Positions 30,052-39,347 of a DNA stretch of 64,000 bases are shown in pieces; position 1 is the stretch's first letter; every line of letters starts with the position of its first letter. Source of the stretch: Mycolicibacterium peregrinum (GTDB lineage Bacteria > Actinomycetota > Actinomycetes > Mycobacteriales > Mycobacteriaceae). The position numbers were made by a program, and so were the translations under genes. Under the pieces are notes generated by a model. That model worked only from the letters and a program-made list of their open reading frames with translations, was not told the DNA's origin and made no database searches. The DNA lies in assembly GCF_001665785.1 (NCBI RefSeq), contig NZ_LZSO01000011.1, forward strand, positions 31,570-95,569, written 5' to 3'.

Positions 30052-30137
30052 CGGAGCTGCATTCCCGGTCGGCGGCCGTTAACGTCTTCGATCTGGAACA
30101 GCGCGACCACAGCCGCAGACAGAGAAATGAGGCAACT

Positions 30138-31058
30138 GTGACAGTTGGATGTCGTCCCCGACGAAGCAAGATGTGGCGTTTCGCGGTGGTGGTCGCCGCA
30201 AGCGGCGCGCTCGCGATGTCAGGCTGTGCGAACAACACCGAGTCCGGCGGATCCGAAACCAAGTCGACGACGGCGGCAAAGGTTGAGAAAGTCGACGCGA
30301 TCGCCAATTCGGTGCCCGAGCCGATCAAGTCGAGCGGCAAGCTGATCATCGGGACCGACCCGACGTACCCGCCCAACGAATTCAAGGATCCAGCAGGCAA
30401 GATCATCGGCTTCGATGTCGATTTGATGAATGCGATCGCCGCCACGCTGGGCCTCACGCCGGAGTACCGGGCGTCCTTGTTCGACAAGATCATCCCGTCG
30501 GTGCAGGGCGGGAACTACAACGTCGGCATGTCGTCGTTCACCGACTCGAAGAAGCGTGAAGAGCAGGTTGACTTCGTGACCTACTTCAGTGCGGGTTCAT
30601 CGTGGGCGCAGAAAGTCGGTGCCGGGATCAACCCCGACGATGCCTGCGGTTTGAAGGTCGCGGTGCAGACGGCGACGGTGCAGGACACCGAGGAAATGCC
30701 GGCGCGTAGCAAGAAGTGTGTCGACGCGGGCAAGCCCGCCATCAACGTAATCAAGTTCGACGACCAGACCGCCGCCACCAGCGCGGTGATGCTCGGCCAA
30801 GCCGACGCCATGTCGGCGGATTCGCCGGTGACGGCGTATGCGATCAAGCAGAGCAACGGGAAACTCGAAGCCGCAGGGGACATCTTCGACTCGGCTCCGT
30901 ACGGCTGGGCGGTCCAGAAGGGTTCGCCCCTGGCTGCGTCGCTGCAACAGGCGCTGCAACACCTGATCGACAACGGTGCGTACAAGCAGGTGGCCACGAA
31001 CTGGGGCGCGGAGAAGGGGATGATCGAGAAGCCGGTCATCAACGGTGCGACCAGCTGA
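30138..31058 (+). CDS. Polar amino-acid ABC transporter, lipoprotein binding protein
   Basis: A 306-residue solute-binding protein of the family 3 type. A signal peptide with lipobox LAMSGC directs it to the outer face of the plasma membrane as a lipoprotein. The mature part starts with a Ser/Thr-rich linker and then shows the family pattern GTDPTYPPNEFKDPAGKIIGFDVDL, with the ligand-binding Arg-like region YRASLFDKIIPSVQ and MSSFTDSKKREEQVDFVTYF. GTG at 30138 was chosen for the GAGG six bases upstream and for the twin-basic start of the signal. It forms an operon with the permease and ATPase. The ligand is probably glutamate, glutamine or a related polar amino acid; this is not settled by sequence. 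Confidence 0.9.
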   Translation: MTVGCRPRRSKMWRFAVVVAASGALAMSGCANNTESGGSETKSTTAAKVEKVDAIANSVPEPIKSSGKLIIGTDPTYPPNEFKDPAGKIIGFDVDLMNAIAATLGLTPEYRASLFDKIIPSVQGGNYNVGMSSFTDSKKREEQVDFVTYFSAGSSWAQKVGAGINPDDACGLKVAVQTATVQDTEEMPARSKKCVDAGKPAINVIKFDDQTAATSAVMLGQADAMSADSPVTAYAIKQSNGKLEAAGDIFDSAPYGWAVQKGSPLAASLQQALQHLIDNGAYKQVATNWGAEKGMIEKPVINGATS

Positions 31059-31065
31059 GCCGCCG

Positions 31066-31971
31066 ATGAGCGATGAATCCTCGCCGGCCGCCATCGACGC
31101 CGTCCCGCTGAGACATCCATGGCGTTGGGTGGCGGCGATCCTCATCCTCGCCCTGATCGGGCTGTTCCTGTGGGGTGCTGCGACCAACGAGGCGTACGGG
31201 TGGGAGACGTACGGCAAGTACCTCTTCGATCAACGCATCTCGCAAGCCGCCTGGAACACGCTGCAACTGACCATCTATTCGATGATCCTGGCGCTCGTCC
31301 TGGGTGTGCTCCTCGCGGTGATGCGGCTGTCGCCCAACCCGGTGCTCAAGGCGGTGTCCTGGACCTACCTGTGGATCTTCCGCGGCACCCCGATCTATGT
31401 TCAATTGGTGCTGTGGGGCCTGGTCCCCGTGATCTACAAGAATATTCAGCTCGGCATACCGTTCGGCCCGACCCTTTTCGAATTCACCCTTTCTGATCCG
31501 AATGTGTTCTGGCTGGCGGTTCTCGGCCTGGGTCTCAACGAGGCCGCCTACATGGCGGAGATCATCAGGGCCGGCATCAGCTCGGTGCCGGAGGGGCAGA
31601 CGGAAGCTTCGGTCGCGCTTGGCATGTCGTGGAGCATGACCATGCGACGTACGGTGCTTCCCCAGGCGATGCGGGTCATCATCCCGCCGACCGGCAATGA
31701 GTTCATCAGCATGCTGAAGACGACCTCGCTCGTCACCGCCATTCCATACAGCTTCGAGTTGTACGGCCGCTCAAAGGATATCGGCGTCGGTCTGTTTCAG
31801 CCGGTGCCGCTACTGCTGGTGGCGTCCACGTGGTACCTGGCGATCACCAGCATCCTGATGGTCGGGCAGTACTACCTCGAGAAGCACTACGCGCGTGGTG
31901 CGTCGCGCAAGTTGACGTCCAAGCAGCTGGAGGCCCTGGCCAAAGCGCAGATGGGAGAGGTACATCCATGA
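31066..31971 (+). CDS. Polar amino-acid ABC transporter permease
   Basis: A 301-residue membrane protein with an N-terminal helix ([19 protein letters not shown]) followed by the five-helix HisM/GlnP-type permease core. The EAA loop is seen as [28 protein letters not shown]. Because no second permease is present it should work as a homodimer with the ATPase encoded next. It begins seven bases after the binding-protein stop and ends with a four-base overlap (ATGA) with the ATPase gene. Confidence 0.93.
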   Translation: MSDESSPAAIDAVPLRHPWRWVAAILILALIGLFLWGAATNEAYGWETYGKYLFDQRISQAAWNTLQLTIYSMILALVLGVLLAVMRLSPNPVLKAVSWTYLWIFRGTPIYVQLVLWGLVPVIYKNIQLGIPFGPTLFEFTLSDPNVFWLAVLGLGLNEAAYMAEIIRAGISSVPEGQTEASVALGMSWSMTMRRTVLPQAMRVIIPPTGNEFISMLKTTSLVTAIPYSFELYGRSKDIGVGLFQPVPLLLVASTWYLAITSILMVGQYYLEKHYARGASRKLTSKQLEALAKAQMGEVHP

Positions 31972-32741
31972 CCGCCGCCGCAGAACCGATGGTGCGGGCC
32001 GAGAGCGTCTGCAAGAACTTCGGTGCCCTGCGCGTCCTGAAAGGCGTCACGTTGGACGTCGGCAGGGGCGAGGTGTTGTGCATGGTCGGTCCGTCGGGCT
32101 CGGGCAAGTCGACGTTCCTGCGGTGTATCAACCATCTCGAGCAGGTCAACGCGGGTCGCCTGTACGTCGACGGGGAGCTGATCGGCTATCGCGAACGTGG
32201 CGGCAAGCTGCACGAGATGGCCCCGCGAGATGCCGCTCGGCAGCGCCGTGACATCGGCATGGTGTTCCAGCATTTCAACCTGTTCCCGCACCGTACGGCG
32301 CTGGACAACATCGTCGAGGCACCCATGCGCGTCAAGCGGGTGAAGAAGGACGCCGCGCTGGCCCGGGCCAAGGATCTGCTCGATCAGGTGGGTTTGGCCG
32401 CCAAGGCCGACGCGTACCCCGCGCAGTTGTCGGGTGGCCAGCAGCAGCGGGTGGCCATCGCGCGGGCGCTGGCGATGAACCCGAAGCTGATGCTGTTCGA
32501 CGAGCCGACTTCGGCACTGGATCCCGAGCTCGTCGGGGAGGTCCTGTCGGTGATCAAGAAACTCGCCGGCGAGGGCATGACCATGGTGGTGGTCACGCAC
32601 GAGATGGGCTTCGCCCGTGAGGTCGCCGACAAGTTGGTGTTCATGGACGGCGGCGTCATCGTGGAGAGCGGAAATCCCCGCGAGGTGATGGCCAACCCCA
32701 AACATGAACGCACAAAAGAGTTTCTGTCGAAGGTGATGTAG
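31968..32741 (+). CDS. Polar amino-acid ABC transporter ATPase
   Basis: A 257-residue ATPase of the GlnQ/HisP type. Walker A is GPSGSGKST, the Q-loop is in [13 protein letters not shown], the signature is [15 protein letters not shown], Walker B is [14 protein letters not shown], and the switch His is in VVTHEMGFA. These are the canonical features of the polar amino-acid uptake family. It is the last gene of the three-gene transporter unit; sseB starts ten bases later and may be co-transcribed. Confidence 0.95.
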   Translation: MTAAAEPMVRAESVCKNFGALRVLKGVTLDVGRGEVLCMVGPSGSGKSTFLRCINHLEQVNAGRLYVDGELIGYRERGGKLHEMAPRDAARQRRDIGMVFQHFNLFPHRTALDNIVEAPMRVKRVKKDAALARAKDLLDQVGLAAKADAYPAQLSGGQQQRVAIARALAMNPKLMLFDEPTSALDPELVGEVLSVIKKLAGEGMTMVVVTHEMGFAREVADKLVFMDGGVIVESGNPREVMANPKHERTKEFLSKVM

Positions 32742-32751
32742 CGTCGACTAT

Positions 32752-33603
32752 GTGGCTTCCTCACGTGAAGACGTCTTCGTCACCGCCGGTGACCTTCGCG
32801 AGCGCATTGGCTCCGGGGATCCCGTCACCGTGCTGGACGTGCGATGGTCGCTGGCCGAGCCCGACGGTGAACAGGCCTATCTGAGTGGCCATCTGCCCGC
32901 CGCGGTCTATGTCTCGCTGGATAGGGAGCTGTCGGATCACGGCGTCGCCGGTCGGGGTCGTCATCCGCTGCCGTCCGGATCTGACCTGCAGGCGGCAGCG
33001 CGTCGTTGGGGCGTGCGCACGGGGGTGCCCACCGTGGTCTACGACGACTGGAACCTCGCCGGGTCCGCCCGGGCCTGGTGGGTGTTGACCGCGGCCGGCA
33101 TCGACGACGTCCGCATTCTCGACGGCGGCCTGGCGGCCTGGAGAGCGGCAGGCGGGGCGCTGCAGAGCGGCCCGGTCACGCCGGAACCCGGTGAGATCGA
33201 CGTCGTCTATGGCGATCTGTATCGCGGTGCCCTGCGCACTCTTACCGCAGAAGAGGCGGGGGCCGGGATCGGTGTGCTGCTCGACGCTCGGGCACCTGAG
33301 CGGTTCCGCGGTGAGGTCGAGCCCGTCGACCCAGTGGCCGGGCACATCCCCGGGGCGGTCAATCTGCCGAGTACCCAGTTTCTTACCGCGGACGGAACGC
33401 TGCGCCCGGATGCCCAGCTGCAGGCATTGCTCGCAGATCGCTTCACCGCGGGCGCGGACGTCGGTGCCTATTGTGGCTCCGGGGTCACCGCGGCGCTCGC
33501 TGTGGCCGGGATGGCGGCTGCCGGGGTGGATGCGGCGCTGTATCCCGGGTCATGGTCGGAGTGGGCGTCGGATCCGGAGCGCCCCGTGGCCCGGGGCGAG
33601 TAG
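32752..33603 (+). CDS. sseB: Sulfurtransferase with two rhodanese domains
   Basis: A 283-residue enzyme with an inactive N-terminal rhodanese domain and an active C-terminal one. The active-site loop [11 protein letters not shown] carries the catalytic Cys; CGSGVTA is the mercaptopyruvate-sulfurtransferase type of loop rather than the classical rhodanese loop. It should move sulfur from 3-mercaptopyruvate or thiosulfate to an acceptor. The GTG start is ten bases after the amino-acid transporter ATPase, so sulfur amino acids are a possible link between them, as inference only. Confidence 0.9.
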   Translation: MASSREDVFVTAGDLRERIGSGDPVTVLDVRWSLAEPDGEQAYLSGHLPAAVYVSLDRELSDHGVAGRGRHPLPSGSDLQAAARRWGVRTGVPTVVYDDWNLAGSARAWWVLTAAGIDDVRILDGGLAAWRAAGGALQSGPVTPEPGEIDVVYGDLYRGALRTLTAEEAGAGIGVLLDARAPERFRGEVEPVDPVAGHIPGAVNLPSTQFLTADGTLRPDAQLQALLADRFTAGADVGAYCGSGVTAALAVAGMAAAGVDAALYPGSWSEWASDPERPVARGE

Positions 33604-33663
33604 CAGCGCCGACGCGCGACATCGGTGCTCCGCGGCGCCGGACAGCGACTTTATGCTGAGCCA

Positions 33664-34824
33664 ATGCAGCGCAGCCCGGACCCGGTCACCCCGTTGTGGC
33701 GTGCCGCCCAGATCTTCCGGTTGCTGAGTTGCCTGTACGCGCTGGGTTTTCAGATCGCGATAAATGATGATCTGACCAGTCCGGTGGTGGCCGGCGTGCT
33801 GTGTGCGGTGCTGATCGCGTGGAGCGTTGTGTGTGCGATTGCCTACCTGCAGGGGTTCGGCCGTCGTCCGTCGTGGGTGATTGCGGAGGTCGTGGTCGTT
33901 CTTGCCCTCATGCTCTCGACCGAATTGGTGGCGTCCGAGCACTGGATCGCGGACAACCAGTCCTGGCCCACCACGTTGTGGGCGACGAACGCCACCATTT
34001 CGGCGGCCCTGCAGTTCGGCCCGGTCGGAGGGATGGGAGCCGGGTTGGCGGTGATGGCCGCCGCCGCCACCTTGAAGGGCTACGTCAGTGTCAATCTCGG
34101 GCGCAATGCCACCATCGTCATCGAACTGGCCGTGGGCCTCGCGGTAGGGATGGCTGCTCAGACCGCACGCCGGGCTCATGCCGAGTTGGAACGTGCGGTG
34201 CGGTTGGCGGCTTCGCTGGAGGAACGGGAACGGTTGTCGCGGCGGGTTCACGACGGCGCCATTCAGGTGCTGGCCCTGGTTTCGCGGCGGGGACGCGAAA
34301 TCGGTGGTGAGACAGCTCAATTGGCCGAACTTGCCGGGGAACAGGAGCGGGCGTTGCGCAGGCTGGTCAGCGCACCTGATCCGGACGTTCACACTGGCGG
34401 GGTCACCGACATCGGCGCGCTGCTACGGTCCAGGGCGTCTGATCGAGTTTCGGTCAGCCTTCCGGCTGAACCCGTGCTGCTGGACCACGATGCCGCGCAT
34501 GAATTATTCGCTGCCGCAGGCAATGCCTTGGACAACGCCGCCGCACACGCCGGACCTGACGCCCGGGTTTTCGTGCTGCTCGAGGATCTGGGCGATTCGG
34601 TGACGGTGAGTATTCGCGACGACGGAATCGGTATCGGCGACGGACGGCTGGCCGAAGCGGTCCGCGAAGGCCATGTCGGTATCTCGAAATCGATTGTGGG
34701 ACGGATGGATTGGCTGGGCGGTCAGGCGCAGCTGAACACTGCACCCGGATGTGGCACGGAATGGGAGCTCACGCTGCCCCGCTCTTCGGGAAGCCGTGAC
34801 GCCGTCGAGAGGGGACAGCGATGA
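33664..34824 (+). CDS. Sensor histidine kinase, HisKA_3 type with integral membrane sensor
   Basis: A 386-residue kinase. The N-terminal 170 residues hold about five hydrophobic segments and little extracytoplasmic loop, suggesting sensing in the membrane. The phospho-acceptor His is in ERLSRRVHDGAIQVL, the NarL-partner type of dimerisation helix. The C-terminal ATPase has an N-box (GNALDNAAAHA) and G-boxes (DDGIGIGD, GHVGISKSIVGRM). It overlaps its response regulator by four bases. The layout resembles MacS-type kinases of actinobacteria. The stimulus is unknown. Confidence 0.9.
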   Translation: MQRSPDPVTPLWRAAQIFRLLSCLYALGFQIAINDDLTSPVVAGVLCAVLIAWSVVCAIAYLQGFGRRPSWVIAEVVVVLALMLSTELVASEHWIADNQSWPTTLWATNATISAALQFGPVGGMGAGLAVMAAAATLKGYVSVNLGRNATIVIELAVGLAVGMAAQTARRAHAELERAVRLAASLEERERLSRRVHDGAIQVLALVSRRGREIGGETAQLAELAGEQERALRRLVSAPDPDVHTGGVTDIGALLRSRASDRVSVSLPAEPVLLDHDAAHELFAAAGNALDNAAAHAGPDARVFVLLEDLGDSVTVSIRDDGIGIGDGRLAEAVREGHVGISKSIVGRMDWLGGQAQLNTAPGCGTEWELTLPRSSGSRDAVERGQR

Positions 34825-35474
34825 CCGAGACCGCGCTGAAGGTGATGGTCGTCGATGACCACCCGATCTGGCGTGACGCGGTGGCGCGTGACCTCGCCGA
34901 CGAGGGATTCGATGTCGTGGCGACCGCCGACGGGGTGGCTTCGGCGCGTAGGCGGGCCGGGGTGGTGTTGCCTGACGTGGTGGTGATGGACATGAGCCTG
35001 TCCGACGGTAGTGGTGCCACGGCTACCGCGGAGGTGCTCACGGTGTCGCCGTCGTCGCGGGTGCTGGTGCTCTCCGCTTCAGACGAGCGCGACGACGTGC
35101 TGGAAGCCGTGAAAGCGGGTGCCACCGGGTATCTGGTGAAGAGCGCGTCGAAAGCCGAATTGACCGCGGCGGTACGGGCCACCGCGGAGGGACGCGCGGT
35201 GTTCACTCCGGGGCTGGCCGGGTTGGTGCTCGGTGAGTACCGGCGCATCGCCCAACGTCCAGAGGACGGCCCGGCCACACCCAGCTTGACCGAGCGGGAG
35301 ACCGAGGTGCTGCGTTTTGTGGCAAAGGGGTTGACGGCCAAACAGATTGCGACGCGCCTGTCCCTGAGTCACCGCACGGTCGAGAACCACGTCCAGGCGA
35401 CGTTCCGCAAATTGCAGGTCGCCAACCGCGTCGAATTGGCCCGCTACGCCATCGAACACGGCCTCGACGAGTAG
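34821..35474 (+). CDS. NarL/LuxR-family response regulator
   Basis: A 217-residue regulator paired with the preceding kinase. The receiver domain has the acidic pair in MVVDDHPIW, the phospho-acceptor Asp in VVVMDMSLSDG, and the conserved Lys in YLVKSAS. The C-terminal LuxR helix-turn-helix is LTERETEVLRFVAKGLTAKQIA...LSHRTVENHV. Targets are not known; the adjacent DUF2339 gene starts 43 bases later in the same direction and is the nearest candidate. Confidence 0.94.
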   Translation: MTETALKVMVVDDHPIWRDAVARDLADEGFDVVATADGVASARRRAGVVLPDVVVMDMSLSDGSGATATAEVLTVSPSSRVLVLSASDERDDVLEAVKAGATGYLVKSASKAELTAAVRATAEGRAVFTPGLAGLVLGEYRRIAQRPEDGPATPSLTERETEVLRFVAKGLTAKQIATRLSLSHRTVENHVQATFRKLQVANRVELARYAIEHGLDE

Positions 35475-35517
35475 TCCTACTCATCCGGGCAACCGCAATT
35501 GTTGCCACCATGACCGC

Positions 35518-37308
35518 ATGAGCGAATCTCATCGCGCCGTGATTGCCCGGATGTCGTCCGATCTGGCCGCGATCTCGGCGTATATGAACCGGGTGTCGGC
35601 GGATCTGGGGGAGCTGGATCGAAGGCTGGATCAGGGACCGGTGGCCGTGCCGCCACCGGTCCCTGCTGCGCCGCCGCTCGCCTGGCCCGTCGCCCCTGCT
35701 CCGATGCCCGCGCCGGTGCCGGTGCCGCCGAGGTCTGAGCCCACGTTCGGACCGGAGCGCTCCGAGGGCTGGATCGGCAAGGCGCTCGCGGTAGCGGGAG
35801 TGGCCGTGACGCTCACCGGTGTGGTGCTGCTGCTGGTGCTGGCCGCGCAGGCCGGCATTCTGCGACCGGAGTTCCGGGTGGGCGCAGGCGCTGTTCTGGC
35901 CGCCGGACTGGTCAGCGCCGGACGGTGGCTACATCGCCGGCCAGGTGGCCGGGTGGGGGCCGTCGCGTTGGCCGCGACCGGTGTTGCCGCCGCGTACATC
36001 GACGTGATCGCCGTGACAACGGTCTATGAGTGGGTTGGGGCGCCGATCGGTCTCCTGTTGGCCGCCGCCATCGGCGGCGGCGGCCTGACGCTGGCACGGC
36101 GGTGGAACTCCGAGCAACTGGGCTTGTTGGTCCTGGTACCGCTGATCGCCCTGGCGCCCGTCGTCACCGACGGGGTGACCCACCTGCTGATCGGATTCAT
36201 GCTGGCTCTGTCGGCTGCCGCACTCCCGGTGCAGTTCGGCCGGGACTGGACCGGGTTGTCTGCCGCGCGTGTCGCCGCGGCCACGTTGCCCTTGTTGATG
36301 GCACTGGCGGCCGCCGCAATCGATGGTCGAACCGATCTCCTGCTCGCGCTGGCCTGCGGGCTCGCTGCAGTGCTGGCGTTGGCGGGTGGGCTGCTGGTAC
36401 TGCGCTGGACCACCAAGCCGTCGGCGACCGCTGTCCTGACGGCGTGCGGTGTCCTTCCCGTGCTGTGCGTGGCGGCCGGCGTCGACCGCGTGATCGCGGC
36501 GCTCATGGCGGCGGCGTTGGCGGCCGCCCTGGTGGCGATCGTGGCCTTCGGCGACCGCATTCCGGGGGTGGTAGTAGTGGTCCGCCAGATCTGGGCGGTA
36601 CTCGCGGCCGCGGCTGCGCTGATCGCGGTGCTGGTGGCCTTCGATGGACCAGTGGCCGGCCCGGTGTTGTTGGCGATGGCCACGGTGGTCGCCCTCGCTG
36701 GGCGCTACGCCGGTGTCGCGCGGTCGATTGCCCTCGGGTTGGCCGCGGTCGCGGGCATGATCTATCTCGCTTCCGCCGGCCCCGATATCTTGGTTCACGC
36801 CACCGAAATGTCTGCAGGGCTTACGGTTTCGGTGTTGATCGGCAGCGTCCTGGCGATCGCGGCGGCGGCTGCGGTCTCGTGGGCGTGGTCGGCCGAGGGT
36901 GCCGCGGATCAGGAGTTGCTCCGGCTGGTGTGGGCAGCGGCGGCTCTCGTGGCGGGATATGCGCTCACGGTGTTCACCGTGACGGCCGGTGTCGCCGTCG
37001 GAGGCACTGGGGCCGGCTTCTTCGGCGGTCACATGGTGGCGACGATCTGCTGGATCGCGGTGGCGGCCGGCCTGCTCGGCTACGCGGCGCGCCGACCGAA
37101 GGCGCAGCGGTCCCTGCCGATCGGCGGAGGTATGGCGCTCGTCGCGGCAGCTACGGCCAAGCTGTTCCTGTTCGACCTCGGGACTCTGGACGGAATCTTC
37201 CGGGTGGCGGTGTTCATCGTGGTCGGATTGGCACTGCTGGGAATGGGAGCGGGGTATGCGCGGCTGCTCAATCAGCAGGATCAGGCGGCCGACCAGCAGT
37301 CTGTGTGA
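35518..37308 (+). CDS. DUF2339 polytopic membrane protein
   Basis: A 596-residue protein with a cytoplasmic N-terminus that includes a helical stretch (residues 1-40) and a Pro-rich linker (about residues 40-80), followed by the motif EGWIGKALAVAGVAVTLTGVVLLL and about 16 hydrophobic helices to the end. The EGWIGxxxLAxxGV opening is typical of DUF2339. No function is established; some members are cell-envelope associated. It lies after a two-component system and before dps2, in the same direction. Confidence 0.85.
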   Translation: MSESHRAVIARMSSDLAAISAYMNRVSADLGELDRRLDQGPVAVPPPVPAAPPLAWPVAPAPMPAPVPVPPRSEPTFGPERSEGWIGKALAVAGVAVTLTGVVLLLVLAAQAGILRPEFRVGAGAVLAAGLVSAGRWLHRRPGGRVGAVALAATGVAAAYIDVIAVTTVYEWVGAPIGLLLAAAIGGGGLTLARRWNSEQLGLLVLVPLIALAPVVTDGVTHLLIGFMLALSAAALPVQFGRDWTGLSAARVAAATLPLLMALAAAAIDGRTDLLLALACGLAAVLALAGGLLVLRWTTKPSATAVLTACGVLPVLCVAAGVDRVIAALMAAALAAALVAIVAFGDRIPGVVVVVRQIWAVLAAAAALIAVLVAFDGPVAGPVLLAMATVVALAGRYAGVARSIALGLAAVAGMIYLASAGPDILVHATEMSAGLTVSVLIGSVLAIAAAAAVSWAWSAEGAADQELLRLVWAAAALVAGYALTVFTVTAGVAVGGTGAGFFGGHMVATICWIAVAAGLLGYAARRPKAQRSLPIGGGMALVAAATAKLFLFDLGTLDGIFRVAVFIVVGLALLGMGAGYARLLNQQDQAADQQSV

Positions 37309-37367
37309 CGGTACCCACATCTTCGCTAATCTGGATTGATTCCAAATTATGGATCGTTGAAACTGGC

Positions 37368-37853
37368 ATGAGTACACGTCGAATCGAATCCGATATCCAG
37401 GGATACCAGGCCGCGCCCGAGCTCAGCGGCTACCTGCAGCAGGTGCTGGTCGACTTGATCGAGCTCGGCATCCAGGGCAAGCAGGCGCATTGGAACGTCG
37501 TCGGCACCAATTTCCGGGATCTGCATCTCCAACTCGACGAGCTCGTCGATTTCGCCAGGGAGGGCAGCGATACGGTCGCCGAACGGATGCGTGCACTGGA
37601 CGCAGTGCCCGACGGTCGGTCGGACACTGTCGTGGCCGGCACCACATTGCCCGAGTTCCCCGCCTATGAGCTCAGCACCACTGAGGTGGTCGACCTCGTG
37701 ACCACACGGATCTATGCGACCGTGGCGACGATGCGCGGGGTGCACGACCAGGTCGACGCGCACGACCCGACCACCGCCGACATCCTGCACCAGTTGATCG
37801 ACGGTCTGGAAAAGATGGCATGGCTGATCAAGTCGGAGAACCGCAAGGTCTAG
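37368..37853 (+). CDS. dps2: Dps-family ferritin-like DNA-protection protein (Dps2 type)
   Basis: A 161-residue four-helix protein that oxidises and stores iron and can bind DNA, protecting it from peroxide. All intersubunit ferroxidase ligands are present at the E. coli Dps spacing: H41, H53, D57, D68 and E72. The sequence strongly resembles what I recall of M. smegmatis Dps2, including the C-terminal LIKSENRKV, and its place next to the cyclase gene agrees. The upstream 50 bases are AT-rich with small symmetrical elements (GGATTGATTCC, CCAAATTATGG) that might hold a stress or iron-regulated promoter. It overlaps the convergent cya 3' end by four bases. Confidence 0.93.
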   Translation: MSTRRIESDIQGYQAAPELSGYLQQVLVDLIELGIQGKQAHWNVVGTNFRDLHLQLDELVDFAREGSDTVAERMRALDAVPDGRSDTVVAGTTLPEFPAYELSTTEVVDLVTTRIYATVATMRGVHDQVDAHDPTTADILHQLIDGLEKMAWLIKSENRKV

Positions 37854-39178
37854 CCATCGCCCGGCGGCTCAACCGCGGCGGCACGCATCGGACCGGCGAC
37901 CTCCGGCCGGGCGCGTGCCGCTTCGTCGTCGCGGCGTCCGACCAGATACCAGGTGTGCATGAGACCCTTGCCCTTGATCTCGACGTCACCGCGCTCCTCG
38001 AGCACGAACGCGTGGCTGATCCGGTCATAGACGTTCTGCGGCACCTGAATTCGGCCGGCCACGTCTGTGGTTTCCATCCGTGAGGCGACGTTGACCGCAT
38101 CGCCCCAGACGTCGTAGAAGAACTTGCGTGCCCCGACGACCCCGGCCACCACGGGTCCGGCGGCCAGGCCGATCCGCAACGGCACCGCGCGCCCCCGGGG
38201 GTCCTTGAGGTCGGCTACGGCGTCGGCCAGATCGAGCGCCAAACAGGCGAGTGCTTCGATGTGATCGGTGCGCGGCTTGGGCACGCCGGCCACCACCATG
38301 TAGGAATCACCGCTGGTCTTCACCTTCTCCAGACCATGGCGGTCCACCAGTGCATCGAGGTCGGTGTACAGCACGTCCAGGAAACGCACCAGATCGGTCG
38401 GGGTGAGGTCACTGGCCCGTTCGGTGTACCCGGCGATGTCGGCGAACAGAATCGAGGCGTCGTCGTACTTGTCGGCGATGATCGTGCGTGAGGGCTCCTT
38501 GAGCCGCTGGGCGATGGTTGCCGGCAGGATATTGGCCAGCAGTTGCTCCGATCGTTGGTATTCGGCTTCCATCGCCTGTTCGGCCCTGGCGATCTCCCGC
38601 AACGACATCCAGACTGTGGCAAACACCATTACGCCGGCCGAGACGGCCGAAAGGACGAACCCCGCAGTCAGCGTCCACGGTGGCCCCAGGCCCCGGTCGT
38701 TGGGGACCCGCACTTCAAGCACAATCGCTGCGGCCACTGCCAGGGCCGTCAACACTCCCGCCAGCACGATGCGCTCGATTCCCAGAACCAGCACCGCCAG
38801 CGATGCGGCCACCACGAAGTAGAACTGCAGCCCCGAACCGGTCCCGACTGCGAAGCACATCGTCGAAACCGACACGTAGGCGAACAGGAAGAACGCCAGC
38901 GGGGCGATCAGTTCACCGAACCGGTACAACAGCGGCACCAGCAGGAACAACGCTGCGGATCCGAGGTTGACGAACCCCAACCGCCACATCGGCCCGCCGA
39001 GGACCAGTTGGAATACCCCGAATCCACCGGATACCGCGGCCGCAATCCACGTCGCAATGGTCAACACGCGCAGTCGGCTCGACACGCTCTCCGCGTAGTG
39101 CCGAGTGCGGGCCGGAACGCGGTTGCTCAACGCCATCTCAGGTATGCACACCGACCGGCGGAACTCGCTGACCAGCAC
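37850..39178 (-). CDS. cya: Class III membrane adenylate cyclase (Rv1625c/Cya type)
   Basis: A 442-residue cyclase making cAMP from ATP. Six membrane helices lie between about residues 35 and 210, followed by the cyclase homology domain. Metal-binding Asp residues are in ILFADIAGYTERAS and GDSYMVVAG, and the transition-state Asn/Arg region is VWGDAVNVASRM. The one-domain mammalian-like layout matches Rv1625c from memory. The GTG at 39178 gives the family length and sits just after a TACCCT -10-like element (possible leaderless start); an ATG at 39136 would give 428 residues. This is the last gene of recognisable core synteny before the GPL region. Confidence 0.92.
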   Translation of the reverse strand: MLVSEFRRSVCIPEMALSNRVPARTRHYAESVSSRLRVLTIATWIAAAVSGGFGVFQLVLGGPMWRLGFVNLGSAALFLLVPLLYRFGELIAPLAFFLFAYVSVSTMCFAVGTGSGLQFYFVVAASLAVLVLGIERIVLAGVLTALAVAAAIVLEVRVPNDRGLGPPWTLTAGFVLSAVSAGVMVFATVWMSLREIARAEQAMEAEYQRSEQLLANILPATIAQRLKEPSRTIIADKYDDASILFADIAGYTERASDLTPTDLVRFLDVLYTDLDALVDRHGLEKVKTSGDSYMVVAGVPKPRTDHIEALACLALDLADAVADLKDPRGRAVPLRIGLAAGPVVAGVVGARKFFYDVWGDAVNVASRMETTDVAGRIQVPQNVYDRISHAFVLEERGDVEIKGKGLMHTWYLVGRRDDEAARARPEVAGPMRAAAVEPPGDG

Positions 39179-39347
39179 GGACAAAGGGTATCGCCGCAAA
39201 CCACCGGATTGGCCGACATTGACGCGGCCGCTATTTCGAATCACTGTCCAGCAAATCCGACGGAATGGCGATATGTCACAATGGGAACTTGTTTCAGTGC
39301 GTGCGGCCGTCGTGCCGCCGATCTCTTTTTTTGGGGGGGATCTCGAC

